Notes: generated from the sequence alone by a model not told the origin. Shown: positions 28,420-38,472, numbered from the stretch's first letter. The stretch: DNA of 64,000 bases from an uncultured Pelagibacteraceae bacterium (GCA_902536305.1 CACAWX010000004.1:1-64000), one strand, 5' to 3'. Translations and numbers: made by a program.

Positions 28420-29189
28420 ATCAAACCTTTTGTTGGGGAGCTTGCTGATGCAAAATAGTTTTTATTCATTCTTCCTGCTAGATATGAATTTCTTCCAGAA
28501 ACTACAGCGTCTTTAAAAGCTTTAGCCATTAAAATTGGTTTTTTAGCATTTGCTATAGCGCTATTAATTAAAATACCATCACAACCTAATTCCATTGCAA
28601 TCGTTGCATCAGAAGCGGTTCCTATCCCTGCATCTATTATAACTGGTACTTTTGATTGTTTTATTATTAATGAAATATTAATTTTATTTTGTAACCCTAA
28701 CCCTGAACCAATTGGTGAGGCTAATGGCATAATTGCTGAAGCTCCATTGTCTTCTAATTTTTTTGCTAATAAAGGATCATCAGTGCAATAAACCATTACT
28801 TTAAATCCCTCTTTAACTAATGTTTTGGTGGATTTAATTGTTTCAATCATATTCGGAAATAAAGTTTTTTTATCACCTAATACTTCTAGCTTTACTAATT
28901 TCCATCCGCCCATCTCTCGAGCCAACCTTAAAGTTCGCAGAGCCTCTTCAGATGAAAAACAACCAGCTGTATTAGGTAAAAAAATTATTTTTTTAGGATT
29001 TACATAGTCAGTTAATATTGGTTTTTTTTTATCCAAAATATTTACTCGTCGTACTGCTACTGTAACCATATCTGCGCCCGAGGCCTTTATTGCTCTAGCA
29101 GTTTCAGAAAAGCTTTTATATTTTCCAGTTCCCACTATAAGTCTAGATTTAAGTAGCTTACCAGCAACTTTAAAAATATCTTTTTTCAA
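28416..29189 (-). CDS. thiG: thiazole synthase ThiG
   Basis: TIM-barrel enzyme that builds the thiazole ring of thiamine from deoxyxylulose phosphate, dehydroglycine and ThiS-thiocarboxylate. Typical segments are LIVGTGKY near the N-terminus, [24 protein letters not shown] and the phosphate site [14 protein letters not shown] place the start at the TTG ending at 29187 (protein begins with Met-Lys-Lys-Asp-Ile), because a strong Shine-Dalgarno lies just upstream at the end of thiS. A TTG at 29204 inside thiS is the alternative. This gives 257 residues. Confidence 0.93.
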   Translation of the reverse strand: MKKDIFKVAGKLLKSRLIVGTGKYKSFSETARAIKASGADMVTVAVRRVNILDKKKPILTDYVNPKKIIFLPNTAGCFSSEEALRTLRLAREMGGWKLVKLEVLGDKKTLFPNMIETIKSTKTLVKEGFKVMVYCTDDPLLAKKLEDNGASAIMPLASPIGSGLGLQNKINISLIIKQSKVPVIIDAGIGTASDATIAMELGCDGILINSAIANAKKPILMAKAFKDAVVSGRNSYLAGRMNKNYFASASSPTKGLI

Positions 29190-29190
29190 A

Positions 29191-29394
29191 TTAACCCCCT
29201 CCAATAAAGTGTACTATTTCTATTTTATCATTATTTTTTAAATTTCTTTTCTTGTAATTAACTTTTGAAATAATTATTCCATTGTGTTCAACAGCGATTT
29301 TTTTGTTGATTAGTTTGTATTTTTTTAAAAGTTCAAATAAAGAATAATTTGATTTAATTACTACTTTTTTTCCATTTAATTGTATTTTTGCCAT
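29191..29394 (-). CDS. thiS: ThiS sulfur carrier protein
   Basis: Ubiquitin-like sulfur donor for thiazole formation. From the ATG at 29394 it has 67 residues, beginning [11 protein letters not shown] and ending in the required Gly-Gly terminus (IGGG). A longer reading frame from 29460 would run into the divergent aroQ gene and lacks homology, so it is rejected. It directly precedes thiG. No thiC, thiE or thiF is present here. Confidence 0.9.
   Translation of the reverse strand: MAKIQLNGKKVVIKSNYSLFELLKKYKLINKKIAVEHNGIIISKVNYKKRNLKNNDKIEIVHFIGGG
29195..29202 (-). promoter_or_regulatory. ribosome binding site of thiG within the last codons of thiS
   Basis: The three terminal glycine codons of thiS (GGA GGG GGT) contain GGAGGGGG, a strong Shine-Dalgarno placed five bases before the preferred TTG start of thiG. 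This site decides the thiG start and couples the two genes. Confidence 0.6.
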
Positions 29395-29422
29395 AATTAA
29401 GTTATTCAATGTTAAGAAATTT

Positions 29423-29866
29423 ATGAGTAAAATTATAATTCTTAATGGACCAAATCTCAACCTTTTAGGTGAAAGAGAAAAAAATCAATACGGAAATTTT
29501 ACTTTAAAAGATGTCGAAAGAAAATGTAAAGAATATTCAAATGAAAATGATATCGAGCTATCTTTATTTCAATCAAATATTGAGGGAGAATTAGTTGACC
29601 AGATTCAAAATTCAAGAGATAATCAAGATGGTTTAATTATTAATGCTGGAGGCTATACTCATACTTCAGTGGCAATTCATGATGCTCTGAAAATACTAAA
29701 AATTCCGATAATTGAATTGCATATCAGCAATATTTATAATAGAGAAGAATTCAGGCACAAATCTTTAATTAGCAAAGTAGCTAAAGCTATTATTTGTGGT
29801 TTTGGAATAAACGGATACTTAATGTCCTTGAAAGCAATGAACAAATTTATTGAAAATGAAAATTGA
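29423..29866 (+). CDS. aroQ: 3-dehydroquinate dehydratase, type II
   Basis: Third step of the shikimate pathway. The 147-residue protein begins with the family signature ILNGPNLNLLGERE and the catalytic-loop tyrosine in NQYG; the catalytic histidine is in ELHISN. It is divergent from thiS with only 28 bases between starts and overlaps accB by 11 bases. The aroQ-accB-accC order is common in bacteria. Confidence 0.97.
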   Translation: MSKIIILNGPNLNLLGEREKNQYGNFTLKDVERKCKEYSNENDIELSLFQSNIEGELVDQIQNSRDNQDGLIINAGGYTHTSVAIHDALKILKIPIIELHISNIYNREEFRHKSLISKVAKAIICGFGINGYLMSLKAMNKFIENEN

Positions 29867-30281
29867 TAAAAAGTTAATAAAGGAATTAGTTGATAATCTT
29901 AAAGAATTCGAATTAGCAGAATTAGAATATCAAGATGGTCAAACAAAAATTAAAGTTTCAAAAGCTTCTAAAGGAATTGAAATAGGAAAAACTAGTTCTA
30001 TTGTATCTCCCAATAAGTCAGTTCTAAAATCCTCAGATGATAGTGAGGGTGTGAGAGTGAAATCTCCGATAATAGGAACTGCTTATTTAGCTCCTGAACC
30101 AGGTGCCAAAAAATTTGTTGAGATTGGAGATAAAATTAAAAAAGGTCAAACTGTTATGATTGTCGAAGCTATGAAGACTATGAATCATGTTCCTTCAACT
30201 TCTGACGGAGAAGTTAAAAAGATTTTAATTGAAGATGGACAACCTGTTGAGTTTGGCCAAACGCTAATTCTTCTAAAATAA
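29856..30281 (+). CDS. accB: biotin carboxyl carrier protein of acetyl-CoA carboxylase
   Basis: Carries the biotin group for the first step of fatty-acid synthesis. The C-terminal biotinyl domain has the EAMKTM motif with biotin attached at Lys107. I choose the ATG at 29856 (141 residues, MKIDKKLIKEL); a TTG two codons earlier is possible. A flexible linker rich in Ser and Lys joins the N-terminal helix to the biotinyl domain. It overlaps aroQ by 11 bases and is followed eight bases later by accC. Confidence 0.96.
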   Translation: MKIDKKLIKELVDNLKEFELAELEYQDGQTKIKVSKASKGIEIGKTSSIVSPNKSVLKSSDDSEGVRVKSPIIGTAYLAPEPGAKKFVEIGDKIKKGQTVMIVEAMKTMNHVPSTSDGEVKKILIEDGQPVEFGQTLILLK

Positions 30282-30289
30282 ATTTAATA

Positions 30290-31627
30290 ATGTTCAAAAA
30301 AGTTTTAATAGCAAATCGCGGAGAAATAGCTGTTAGGGTTATAAGAGCTTGCAAGGAATGGGGTATAAAAACTGTTGCGGTCCATTCCAATGTGGACGCA
30401 GAGTCAATGCATGTAAGACTTGCAGATGAAAGCGTTTGTATAGGCTCACATCAACCACAAAATAGTTATCTAAATATTTCATCAATAATGTCTGCTGTAG
30501 ATTTGACTGGTGCGGAGGCAATTCACCCTGGTTACGGTTTTTTGTCAGAAAACGCAAAATTTTCAGAAATTGTTAATAAACACGGAATTAAATTTATTGG
30601 CCCTAATGCTGAGATAATTTCAAAGATGGGTGATAAGATCGAAGCGAAACGGATTGCAAAAAAAAATGGCTTACCTGTAATTGAAGGCTCAGAAGGTGGG
30701 GTTAAATCATTCTCTGAGGCAAAAACAATATGTAAAAAAATTGGATATCCTGTCTTAATTAAAGCTGCGGGTGGTGGTGGTGGAAAAGGAATGAAAGTAG
30801 TTGAGGAAGAAAGCAAACTAGAAAGTTTATTTTTAACAGCTAAATCTGAAGCTAAAAAATTTTTTAATAATGATGAGCTTTATATAGAAAAATATTTTAA
30901 AAATCCAAGACATATAGAAGTTCAGATTATGTCTGGTAAAAACAAAACAGTTCATCTTGGCGAAAGAGATTGTTCAGTTCAAAGAAGACATCAAAAATTA
31001 ATTGAGGAAACTCCAAGTCCAGTTTTAACTGAAAAACAAAGAAAAGATCTATTAGAAAAAACTGTAAAAATGGTAGAACAAATTAATTATGAAGGTGCTG
31101 GGACAGTAGAATTTATATATGAAAATGGTAAATTTTATTTTTTAGAGATGAATACAAGGGTTCAAGTTGAACATCCAGTAACTGAAGTTCAAACAGGTAT
31201 TGATATTGTAAAAGAACAACTTTGGATTGCTTATACTGGTAATACAGCTTTGAAACAAGATGATATAGATCCTAGAGGTCATACTATTGAATGCAGAATT
31301 AATGCTGAAAATCCAGCATTAGATTTTCAACCCAGTCCTGGAACAATTAGTGTTTGCCACCAACCATCTGGATTTAGAACAAGAGTTGACGGTTCAGTTT
31401 TTCAAGGTTGCAAAGTCACTCCCTATTACGATAGTTTAATTGCAAAAGTTATTTGTAAAGGTAGGAATAGAACTGAAGCTATTCAAAGAACATTAAGATC
31501 ACTCGATGAGTTTGTATTAGAAGGTATAACTACAACGATTGATTTGCATAAAAAAATATTAAATCACAAAAAATTTATAAATTCAGATTTTGACACAAAT
31601 TGGTTGGGAAAAGAGAAATTTTATTAA
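30290..31627 (+). CDS. accC: biotin carboxylase subunit of acetyl-CoA carboxylase
   Basis: ATP-grasp enzyme that carboxylates biotin on AccB. Family blocks in order: KVLIANRGEIAVRVIRAC at the N-terminus, IHPGYGFLSENA, the glycine-rich KAAGGGGGKGM loop, and EMNTRVQVEHPVTE with its catalytic residues. Length 445 is normal. It is in one transcription unit with aroQ and accB and converges on the DUF2155 gene with a four-base TTAA overlap. Confidence 0.98.
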   Translation: MFKKVLIANRGEIAVRVIRACKEWGIKTVAVHSNVDAESMHVRLADESVCIGSHQPQNSYLNISSIMSAVDLTGAEAIHPGYGFLSENAKFSEIVNKHGIKFIGPNAEIISKMGDKIEAKRIAKKNGLPVIEGSEGGVKSFSEAKTICKKIGYPVLIKAAGGGGGKGMKVVEEESKLESLFLTAKSEAKKFFNNDELYIEKYFKNPRHIEVQIMSGKNKTVHLGERDCSVQRRHQKLIEETPSPVLTEKQRKDLLEKTVKMVEQINYEGAGTVEFIYENGKFYFLEMNTRVQVEHPVTEVQTGIDIVKEQLWIAYTGNTALKQDDIDPRGHTIECRINAENPALDFQPSPGTISVCHQPSGFRTRVDGSVFQGCKVTPYYDSLIAKVICKGRNRTEAIQRTLRSLDEFVLEGITTTIDLHKKILNHKKFINSDFDTNWLGKEKFY

Positions 31628-32127
31628 GCTTTGTTGCAATTTAAAAGTTTTATATCATAAATTGCATGATCAAATGGTGTTAAACTAGAATCAGATGCAA
31701 ATGTCCATCCGTTAAATATGAATACTTGTTCGTTTTGATTTTTTGTTAAATCCTTAACCTGCATATAAGCTACACTATCAATTCTATCTTTCATTTTAAC
31801 TTTACCACATTTTAATATTTTAATTTTTAATTGACCAAACTGTATACTTTCATTTAAATTTACTATTAATTCCGATGATTTTGCAGTAATTTTATCTAGC
31901 CCGATTAAAATTGCTTGAGATGATTTCAAATTTTTTATGATTTTTTTCTCTTTTAGATTTTGACCTGAAGGAATTTTCTCATTGTCATTGACTAATTCTT
32001 CAAAGCTAGGTTTTATCTGCTCTATGTTAATAAGGGGTGTAGACGAGATCTTCTCATCTGCCTTAGAAAAATTAAATAAGAAAAAAAATAAAATTAAGAT
32101 TTGATAAATTCTATTTCCAAGTTTCAT
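31624..32127 (-). CDS. secreted DUF2155 protein
   Basis: 167-residue protein with an N-terminal signal sequence (about 1-23). The C-terminal part (about 85-165) matches DUF2155: a KILKCGKV strand, then FIFNGWTFASDSSLTPFDHAIYDI and a final cysteine. In alphaproteobacteria this family is regularly found beside the NDUFA12-like gene, as here. The function is unknown; a periplasmic location is inferred. Its start overlaps the NDUFA12-like gene by 17 bases. Confidence 0.8.
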   Translation of the reverse strand: MKLGNRIYQILILFFFLFNFSKADEKISSTPLINIEQIKPSFEELVNDNEKIPSGQNLKEKKIIKNLKSSQAILIGLDKITAKSSELIVNLNESIQFGQLKIKILKCGKVKMKDRIDSVAYMQVKDLTKNQNEQVFIFNGWTFASDSSLTPFDHAIYDIKLLNCNKA

Positions 32128-32461
32128 ATTTTTTTTTAATATTACTTTTACTTATTTTAACTGGTTTAAAACTATTGCTGGTCCCAGTTTGGTTTTCTAA
32201 ATGTCTTTTTTGCCAAGGATATTTATTAACTTTATTATCTGGAATTTTGTCTATTGTATGATGCATCCATAGATACCAATCAGAAGTAATTTTTGTTGCT
32301 TCAATATTATTAGCATAAATAACCCATCTTTCATTTTTTTTACTTTGATAATATTTATTTCCCAAATCGTCGGAACCAACATATTTTCCAAAGAACAAAG
32401 TTTTTAAAAATGTCCCGAGAGTTTGATTGTTCCACCAAGTAAAAATTATTTTGAAGCTCAT
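32111..32461 (-). CDS. NDUFA12/B17.2-like complex I accessory protein
   Basis: Homologue of the 17.2-kDa accessory subunit of NADH:ubiquinone oxidoreductase, found in alphaproteobacteria and mitochondria. From the ATG at 32461 it has 116 residues. Signature segments are FTWWNNQTLGT near the start, VGSDDLGNKYYQ, and SDWYLWMHHTIDKIP. An upstream ATG at 32485 is less likely because homologues start near MSFK. It attaches to complex I, whose main genes are not in this window. Confidence 0.87.
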   Translation of the reverse strand: MSFKIIFTWWNNQTLGTFLKTLFFGKYVGSDDLGNKYYQSKKNERWVIYANNIEATKITSDWYLWMHHTIDKIPDNKVNKYPWQKRHLENQTGTSNSFKPVKISKSNIKKKYETWK

Positions 32462-32561
32462 ATTTGAAATTTTAAATCCACACACTTCATAATTGTATTA
32501 TTAAGTAATAGACACTTTATACAATTAATATATATCTAAATAAAGAGATTCCATAAATCAA

Positions 32562-33380
32562 ATGAAAAAATATATTGTTGAAACTTACTATACCTGTACT
32601 TTTAAAACTGTTCACACTTTAAATAATTTAGATGACGCTGAATTGTCTAAAATTGATAAAAGAACTGATGGTGACGTAGAAGTCATAGATGTAAAATTAA
32701 ATAACCGAAAAACAAAAAAAATTGGTGGAAAAAAAGAGGAAAAGCGTAATGACACAAAAGTAGATAATGTTTTACCTAAAAATGTTATAAATAAGATTAA
32801 TGATTTAGAAAAAAATCAAATAGATAACACACCTAATCTAAAGATTAAGAATAACGCTAGATTTAAAATGCCAGATAGGCGTAAGGGTTATATTCAAAAA
32901 GCACAAATTGGTGATCATAAGGTTTATTTACATACAGGTGAATACGATGATGGAAAAATTGGGGAAATATTCATTGATACAAATAAAGAGGGCGAACTTG
33001 TTAAAGCTATGATGAATAATTTTGCAATAGCAATTTCACTAGGATTACAGTATGGCGTTCCACTTGAAGAGTATGTGGATGCATTTATTGATACTAAATT
33101 TGAACCATCCGGTAACGTAATTGGAAATGATAGAATAATAAGTGCATCATCAATTCTTGATTATGTTTTTAGAGAACTTGCAATTTCTTATTTAGGAAAA
33201 GAAGAATTAGCACATACTCCATCTATAGCAAATGCAAAAAATTTAGATATAGAAAATGGAGAGGATAAGTTTCTTAAAATTGTAAAAAATATAACCTCGA
33301 AGGGTTTTGTAAGAAGCAATTATGAGGAGAAACTAGTAGACCTTTCTGATGTAAGGATTAATCTTAAAACTAAAAATTAA
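32562..33380 (+). CDS. stand-alone homologue of the NrdJ (B12-dependent ribonucleotide reductase) C-terminal region
   Basis: 272-residue protein with a variable Lys/Asn-rich middle (about 50-105). Residues from about 105 to 225, starting at [13 protein letters not shown] and running through [39 protein letters not shown] and [13 protein letters not shown], closely resemble the C-terminal region of class II ribonucleotide reductase. The 50-residue N-terminus ([14 protein letters not shown]) is separate. No reductase catalytic barrel is present. Its role is unknown; a partner or regulator of a reductase is one idea. It converges on aspS with a TTAA overlap. Confidence 0.72.
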   Translation: MKKYIVETYYTCTFKTVHTLNNLDDAELSKIDKRTDGDVEVIDVKLNNRKTKKIGGKKEEKRNDTKVDNVLPKNVINKINDLEKNQIDNTPNLKIKNNARFKMPDRRKGYIQKAQIGDHKVYLHTGEYDDGKIGEIFIDTNKEGELVKAMMNNFAIAISLGLQYGVPLEEYVDAFIDTKFEPSGNVIGNDRIISASSILDYVFRELAISYLGKEELAHTPSIANAKNLDIENGEDKFLKIVKNITSKGFVRSNYEEKLVDLSDVRINLKTKN

Positions 33381-35164
33381 TTTTTTTTAATATCTTTTTT
33401 TATACTTAGTTCTTTTAATTGTTTTTCATCTATTTCAGACGGTGCTTGCATCATAAGATCTTGTGCATTTTGGTTCATAGGAAAAAGCGTTACTTCTCTT
33501 ATGTTTTCTCTCCCTGCTAGAAGCATTACAATTCTATCAATACCAGGTGCTATTCCTCCATGAGGTGGCGCCCCGTAGCTGAACGCATTGATCATTCCAC
33601 TAAACTTTTTATTAACCTCTTTTGCACTGTACCCGGCTATAGAAAATAATTTATACATTAATTCTGGAATATGATTTCTTATTGCTCCGGAAGATAATTC
33701 GATACCATTACATACAATATCATACTGATATGCTTTAATATCTAGAGGTTTATCAAAATTTAATTCTTTGATATTACCCTGGGGCATTGAAAAAGGATTG
33801 TGGCTAAATTTAACTTGTTTTGTATTTTCATCAAGTTCATACATTGGATAATCAACAATCCAACAAAAGGCGAATTGATCTTTATCAATGATATCTAGAT
33901 CTTGAGCTATTTTATCTCTAGCTAAAGAAAGAATTTTCTCAATTTCCTTCTCCTTTCCACATGCAAGGAAAACACTGTCACCAATTTCTGCATTGCAGTT
34001 TTTCATTAATTCTTTAATTGAGTCTTCGCTAAAAAATTTACCAACTGGGCCTTTACCTTTAATTTCTTTATCTTGGTCAATAGTAAAGTAAGCTAAACCA
34101 GAAGCGCCCTGCTCTTTTGCCCATTTATCAATATTATCAAAAAAACTTCTCGGTTGGTCTTTGGTATTTTTAGTAATTATTGCTCTTACAATAGAGCCTG
34201 ATTTTACTAATTTTTTAAATAAATCAAATTTAACATCGTCTCTTATAAATAAATCAGTAACTTCTTGTATAATTAATGGGTTTCTTAAATCTGGTTTGTC
34301 AGTTCCATATCTTTTCATTGATTCTTCATAAGTTATTCTTAAGAATTTTTTATTTAAGATTTTTTTTGAAGAAAACTGTTTAAATAAACTAACCATTAAT
34401 TTTTCTACAATTGCAAAAACATCTTCTTGTTCAACAAAAGACATTTCTAAATCTAATTGATAAAATTCACCTGGACTTCTATCTGCTCTAGCGTCTTCAT
34501 CTCTAAAACAAGGGGCAATCTGAAAATATTTATCAAAACCTGACACCATTATAAGTTGTTTAAATTGTTGAGGTGCTTGAGGCAAAGCATAAAATTTTCC
34601 AGGATTTAATCTGCTAGGTACTAAAAAATCTCTTGCACCTTCAGGACTAGAGGAAGTTAATATTGGAGTTTGATATTCTAAAAAACCTAATTTTAACATT
34701 TCAGACCTAATAAAAGAAATTACTTTTGATCTTAAGATAATATTTTTATGCATTTCCTCTCTTCTTAGATCTAAAAATCTGTATTTAAGCCTTATATCTT
34801 CAGGGTAATCTTGCTCACCAAAAACCGGCATTGGTAATTCTTTTGCATCTGATAAAACTTCAACGGACTCTATTGAGACTTCAATTTTGCCTGTTATTAA
34901 ATCCTTGTTTTCAGTTCCGCTTGATCTTTTGACAACCTTACCGACTATTTTAAGGACGGACTCTGGTTTAGATTTCTCTAAAACTGAAAAAAGATTGTTA
35001 TTATTTTCAATTACACATTGAGTCATCCCATAATGATCTCTTAAATCTATAAATAATAAATTTCCATGATCTCTTTTCCTATGTAACCAGCCAGAAAGAC
35101 GAACATTCTGATTGACCTCTTTTTCGGTCAATTCGGAGCAGTTATGCGTTCTATATTTATTCAT
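33377..35164 (-). CDS. aspS: aspartyl-tRNA synthetase
   Basis: Class II synthetase of the bacterial type. An N-terminal OB-fold anticodon-binding domain (about 1-110), the catalytic core with motif 2 [19 protein letters not shown], a bacterial GAD insertion domain (about 290-410) and motif 3 [19 protein letters not shown] are present. Length 595 is normal. It overlaps the hda-like gene by eight bases. Whether it also charges tRNA-Asn cannot be told here. Confidence 0.98.
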   Translation of the reverse strand: MNKYRTHNCSELTEKEVNQNVRLSGWLHRKRDHGNLLFIDLRDHYGMTQCVIENNNNLFSVLEKSKPESVLKIVGKVVKRSSGTENKDLITGKIEVSIESVEVLSDAKELPMPVFGEQDYPEDIRLKYRFLDLRREEMHKNIILRSKVISFIRSEMLKLGFLEYQTPILTSSSPEGARDFLVPSRLNPGKFYALPQAPQQFKQLIMVSGFDKYFQIAPCFRDEDARADRSPGEFYQLDLEMSFVEQEDVFAIVEKLMVSLFKQFSSKKILNKKFLRITYEESMKRYGTDKPDLRNPLIIQEVTDLFIRDDVKFDLFKKLVKSGSIVRAIITKNTKDQPRSFFDNIDKWAKEQGASGLAYFTIDQDKEIKGKGPVGKFFSEDSIKELMKNCNAEIGDSVFLACGKEKEIEKILSLARDKIAQDLDIIDKDQFAFCWIVDYPMYELDENTKQVKFSHNPFSMPQGNIKELNFDKPLDIKAYQYDIVCNGIELSSGAIRNHIPELMYKLFSIAGYSAKEVNKKFSGMINAFSYGAPPHGGIAPGIDRIVMLLAGRENIREVTLFPMNQNAQDLMMQAPSEIDEKQLKELSIKKDIKKN

Positions 35165-35816
35165 TGTTTAATACTTTTTTTATTAAATTAATATTAATTG
35201 ATTTTCCAGAAGATAAAGACATTTCATCTACTTCTTTTAAAAATTTGAACAACTTTTCATATGATCTCTCTACATTATTAATAATGAAATCAGATATTTT
35301 AGGGTTAATGCTTATCTGATTATCAGACAATGTCTTTGATATAATTACCTTTAATAGATCATCTGTCGGTAAATCGACTCCTATGTATAAAAAACTATTC
35401 ATTCTTGATTTAAGATCTTCTAGTTTAAAATTGATATTTTTAATAGAAGGGATTGAATTAATTAAAATATAATTATTAAGTTGTTTAGATTGATTTAAGA
35501 TAGAATAAAGTATTTTTTCATCTATATTATTATTAAAACTATCGATAATTAAACAATCTAGTTTATTTAACTCTTTAATTATTTCATCATTTATATTTAT
35601 AGCATCTACAATTTTAACTTTATTAATTTTTTTTTCTAGTATTTTTGCCAAATGCGTTTTCCCTGATCCAGAGTCACCAAAAATATTTAACCACTTGCCT
35701 GGCCAAGTTGGCCAACTTTCTATTAATTTATAAGCAGAAAAATTATTGCTTGATACAAAAAAATCCTGTTCATAATATTTTTTTGAAAATGGAAATTTAA
35801 ATATAAGTTGATCCAT
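35157..35816 (-). CDS. hda: DnaA-related ATPase, Hda-like
   Basis: Short DnaA-like AAA+ protein. From the ATG at 35816 (MDQLIFKFPF) it has 219 residues. Walker A is GDSGSGKTH, the Walker-B-like strand is DCLIIDSFN, and there is no DNA-binding domain IV, so it is a regulator rather than an initiator. Hda proteins switch off DnaA-ATP after initiation. It starts two bases after the DUF2066 stop, and a DUF2066-hda pair is usual in this class. A frame extended to 35840 would overlap DUF2066. Confidence 0.85.
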   Translation of the reverse strand: MDQLIFKFPFSKKYYEQDFFVSSNNFSAYKLIESWPTWPGKWLNIFGDSGSGKTHLAKILEKKINKVKIVDAININDEIIKELNKLDCLIIDSFNNNIDEKILYSILNQSKQLNNYILINSIPSIKNINFKLEDLKSRMNSFLYIGVDLPTDDLLKVIISKTLSDNQISINPKISDFIINNVERSYEKLFKFLKEVDEMSLSSGKSININLIKKVLNNE

Positions 35817-35818
35817 TA

Positions 35819-36862
35819 TTATAAACTTGTAATAACCCACTGACTATTTATTAATTTTAATTTAATATCTTCTTTTTTTAATTGATTTATTATTTTTTCT
35901 AATTTTCCTAAAAACTTAATTCTTAGTTTCATGGAGTCTTTATTAAATTCTTGAACATAAATATTCTCTATCGAGTCAATTTTTTTTATTTTTGAGTTTA
36001 ATTTAACAAGATTATTTCTTTTATTTAGCTCAAACTTTACATTTAAAAATGAAGGCGTCCTGATATCTATTAGGTTTTTTGATTTTACTAAATTCGTTAA
36101 TTCTTTTTTAGTCTCTGTAATAACTGTTTCATGGAAATTTTCTATTGTTAATTTTTTACTTCTTAAATCTAAATTTTTGGATATCTTTTTTCCCTGTATA
36201 ATTGCTTTTATATAAATTTTTTTATTTGTTTTATTATTTTCAATAAAAATAATGGCAGAATTTTTATTTGAATATTCTTTAAATAAGTCAGATATATTTA
36301 TATTTATTAAATTATTTTTATAATCGTTAATAATTTTTATGATTTCAATATTTTCCAATGGTAAAATAAATTCAATTAATTCGTTTTCATTTAACTTATT
36401 CCAATTTTTATAAAAGATATTATTATTGAACACATTAATCTCATTATTTTCCAATAATACTGGTAAAACATATAATTCTTTATCTAAAATTTCAGAATAC
36501 GATATTCCTCTTTTATAAAACAAATCATGCATTTTGGCTTTATCAAATTTAACGCTAAAATTTACTAATCCTTCTTTCTGATTTTTTTCGGGAATATCTA
36601 TAACCTGATAGTACATAACTAATTGTTTAATTAAGGAAAGTTTTAGATCTGAAAGTTTTTTAATATCTTCTTCGAGCAAAATTCTAGTAGTTAATTGATT
36701 AAAACCCTTTTTGATAGCCATGTTGGCAAGTCTGTTGTTAGTAATTTTATCTTTTTTTTCTAACTCAATATTATTAACATTAAATAAATTGTTTTCAGAA
36801 AAAAGAGTTTCAGTTTTAAAAAAAACCACTAAAATAATAACAATTTGTGTATACAGTTTCAT
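35819..36862 (-). CDS. secreted DUF2066 protein
   Basis: 347-residue protein with an N-terminal signal peptide (about 1-22). The first half has the DUF2066 features: a helical NRLANMAIKKGFNQLTTRIL segment, the YYQVIDIP strand and ELYVLPVLLENN. The second half is Asn/Lys-rich and less conserved. The function is unknown. It is divergent from purM with only 24 bases between starts, as in many alphaproteobacteria. Confidence 0.8.
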   Translation of the reverse strand: MKLYTQIVIILVVFFKTETLFSENNLFNVNNIELEKKDKITNNRLANMAIKKGFNQLTTRILLEEDIKKLSDLKLSLIKQLVMYYQVIDIPEKNQKEGLVNFSVKFDKAKMHDLFYKRGISYSEILDKELYVLPVLLENNEINVFNNNIFYKNWNKLNENELIEFILPLENIEIIKIINDYKNNLININISDLFKEYSNKNSAIIFIENNKTNKKIYIKAIIQGKKISKNLDLRSKKLTIENFHETVITETKKELTNLVKSKNLIDIRTPSFLNVKFELNKRNNLVKLNSKIKKIDSIENIYVQEFNKDSMKLRIKFLGKLEKIINQLKKEDIKLKLINSQWVITSL

Positions 36863-36886
36863 AAAAGTTTATTTATCAATCTATAG

Positions 36887-37915
36887 ATGAAAAAAAAAAA
36901 ATATAGTTATAAAAAAAGCGGTGTTAATATTTCGTTAGCTAATAAACTTGTAAAATATATATCTGGAGTATCGAGGAAAAGTGTCAAAAAAACGGACAAT
37001 TATTCTTATAAAGATGCGATTGGAGGATTTGGTTCGTTGTTTGATATTAGCAATATTAAAATTAAAGATCCAGTAATAGTTTCATGCACTGATGGAGTTG
37101 GCACTAAAATTGACTTAGCTAATAAGCATAAAAAATTTGACACGATTGGAATTGATTTAGTGGCAATGTGTATTAATGATTTAATAGTTCAAGGAGCAAA
37201 ACCATTATTTTTTTTAGATTATATAGCTGTTGGTAAATTAAACTTTTACAAAACTAAGAATATTTTAAAAGGTATTTTCAAAGGATGTAGGATATCTAAA
37301 TGTAAACTGATTGGTGGAGAAACTGCTGAAATGCCAGGAGTTTATTCTAAAGATAAATTTGATTTAGCTGGTTTTAGTGTAGGTATAGTTTCAAAGAAAA
37401 AAATACTAGACAAAAGAAACGTAAAAGAAGGTGATATCATTTTAGCAATACCCTCTAATGGAATTCATTCAAATGGATATTCTCTTGTTAGATCTATATT
37501 AAAAAAAAATAAAATCCCTAAAAATTTAAAAAAAGAGATACTTCGACCTACTAAAATTTACTCTAATGAAATTTTAAAGCTTACTAATAAAAATTTAATT
37601 AAAGCCGGGGCCCATATAACTGGAGGTGGATTAGTAGAAAACTTATTAAGATCAGTTCCAAAGGATTTGACTTTAAATATTGATTTTTCGAAAATTAAAA
37701 TAATAAAAATTTTCAAATGGTTAAAAAGTAAAAATATTTCAGATCGAGAAATGATACAAACCTTTAATTGTGGAGTTGGTTTTTGTTTAATTGTCTCAAA
37801 GAAAAATATTTTAAAAATAAAAAAAATATTCCCAAAAAGATTTGTTCCTTATGAAATTGGTTATATTACAAAAGATAAAAAGAAATTGAATTTATCAAAT
37901 TCTTTAAAATGGTAA
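36887..37915 (+). CDS. purM: phosphoribosylformylglycinamidine cyclo-ligase
   Basis: AIR synthetase, fifth step of purine synthesis. Signature blocks are SCTDGVGTKIDLA, VAMCINDLIVQGAKPLFFLDYIA split across the first third, GGETAEMPGVY, and the C-terminal AGAHITGGGLVENL. Length 342 is normal. The stop overlaps the purN start by seven bases, so the two are coupled. Confidence 0.97.
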   Translation: MKKKKYSYKKSGVNISLANKLVKYISGVSRKSVKKTDNYSYKDAIGGFGSLFDISNIKIKDPVIVSCTDGVGTKIDLANKHKKFDTIGIDLVAMCINDLIVQGAKPLFFLDYIAVGKLNFYKTKNILKGIFKGCRISKCKLIGGETAEMPGVYSKDKFDLAGFSVGIVSKKKILDKRNVKEGDIILAIPSNGIHSNGYSLVRSILKKNKIPKNLKKEILRPTKIYSNEILKLTNKNLIKAGAHITGGGLVENLLRSVPKDLTLNIDFSKIKIIKIFKWLKSKNISDREMIQTFNCGVGFCLIVSKKNILKIKKIFPKRFVPYEIGYITKDKKKLNLSNSLKW

Positions 37916-38472
37916 AAAAGAAAACATGCGTTTTTATCTCAGGTCAAGGCTCAAATCTTAACAATCTCATAATTCGTTCTAGAGAAAATAATTTTCCTAT
38001 AAAAATAAGTTTGATAATTAGTAACAACAAAAATGCTAAAGGAATCAGTTATGCCAAGAAATATAGGATTCCTTATTTTTATATAGATACTAAAAAGCTT
38101 AATTATGAAAAAATTGTTTTATATAATTTAAAAAAATATAAAATATCTTTTATTTGCTTAGCTGGATATATGAGAATTATTTCAAGTCATTTAATCAGAA
38201 ATTATCAAAATAAAATTATTAATGTACACCCCTCACTACTTCCTAAATTCAAAGGGTTAAATACTTTTTCAAGAATGTTGAAAAAAGGTGAAATTAAAGC
38301 TGGGTGTACAGTTCATTACGTAAATAAAAAACTAGATAGTGGTAGTACGATTGTTCAAAAATTTTTTTATATAAATAATCATGATAACGAAAATACTTTA
38401 AGGGAAAAAACCCAAAAACTTGAATACAAAGCTTTTCCTGAAGCAATTATAAAAATTTTCAGAAATATTTAG
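37909..38472 (+). CDS. purN: phosphoribosylglycinamide formyltransferase
   Basis: Third step of purine synthesis, using 10-formyl-tetrahydrofolate. The N-terminal phosphate site ISGQGSNLNNLI, the catalytic INVHPSLLPKFKG (Asn and His) and the Asp in KKLDSGSTI are present. Length 187 is slightly short but complete. It follows purM by overlap and converges on ndk with a TTAG overlap. Confidence 0.96.
   Translation: MVKKKTCVFISGQGSNLNNLIIRSRENNFPIKISLIISNNKNAKGISYAKKYRIPYFYIDTKKLNYEKIVLYNLKKYKISFICLAGYMRIISSHLIRNYQNKIINVHPSLLPKFKGLNTFSRMLKKGEIKAGCTVHYVNKKLDSGSTIVQKFFYINNHDNENTLREKTQKLEYKAFPEAIIKIFRNI

Noticed and set aside
29191-29460. Longer ThiS reading frame from 29460
   Set aside because: The first 22 residues have no resemblance to ThiS and overlap the divergent aroQ start; the ATG at 29394 begins the real domain.
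32562-33380. A full B12-dependent ribonucleotide reductase
   Set aside because: The catalytic barrel and its cysteines are absent; only the C-terminal region is represented.
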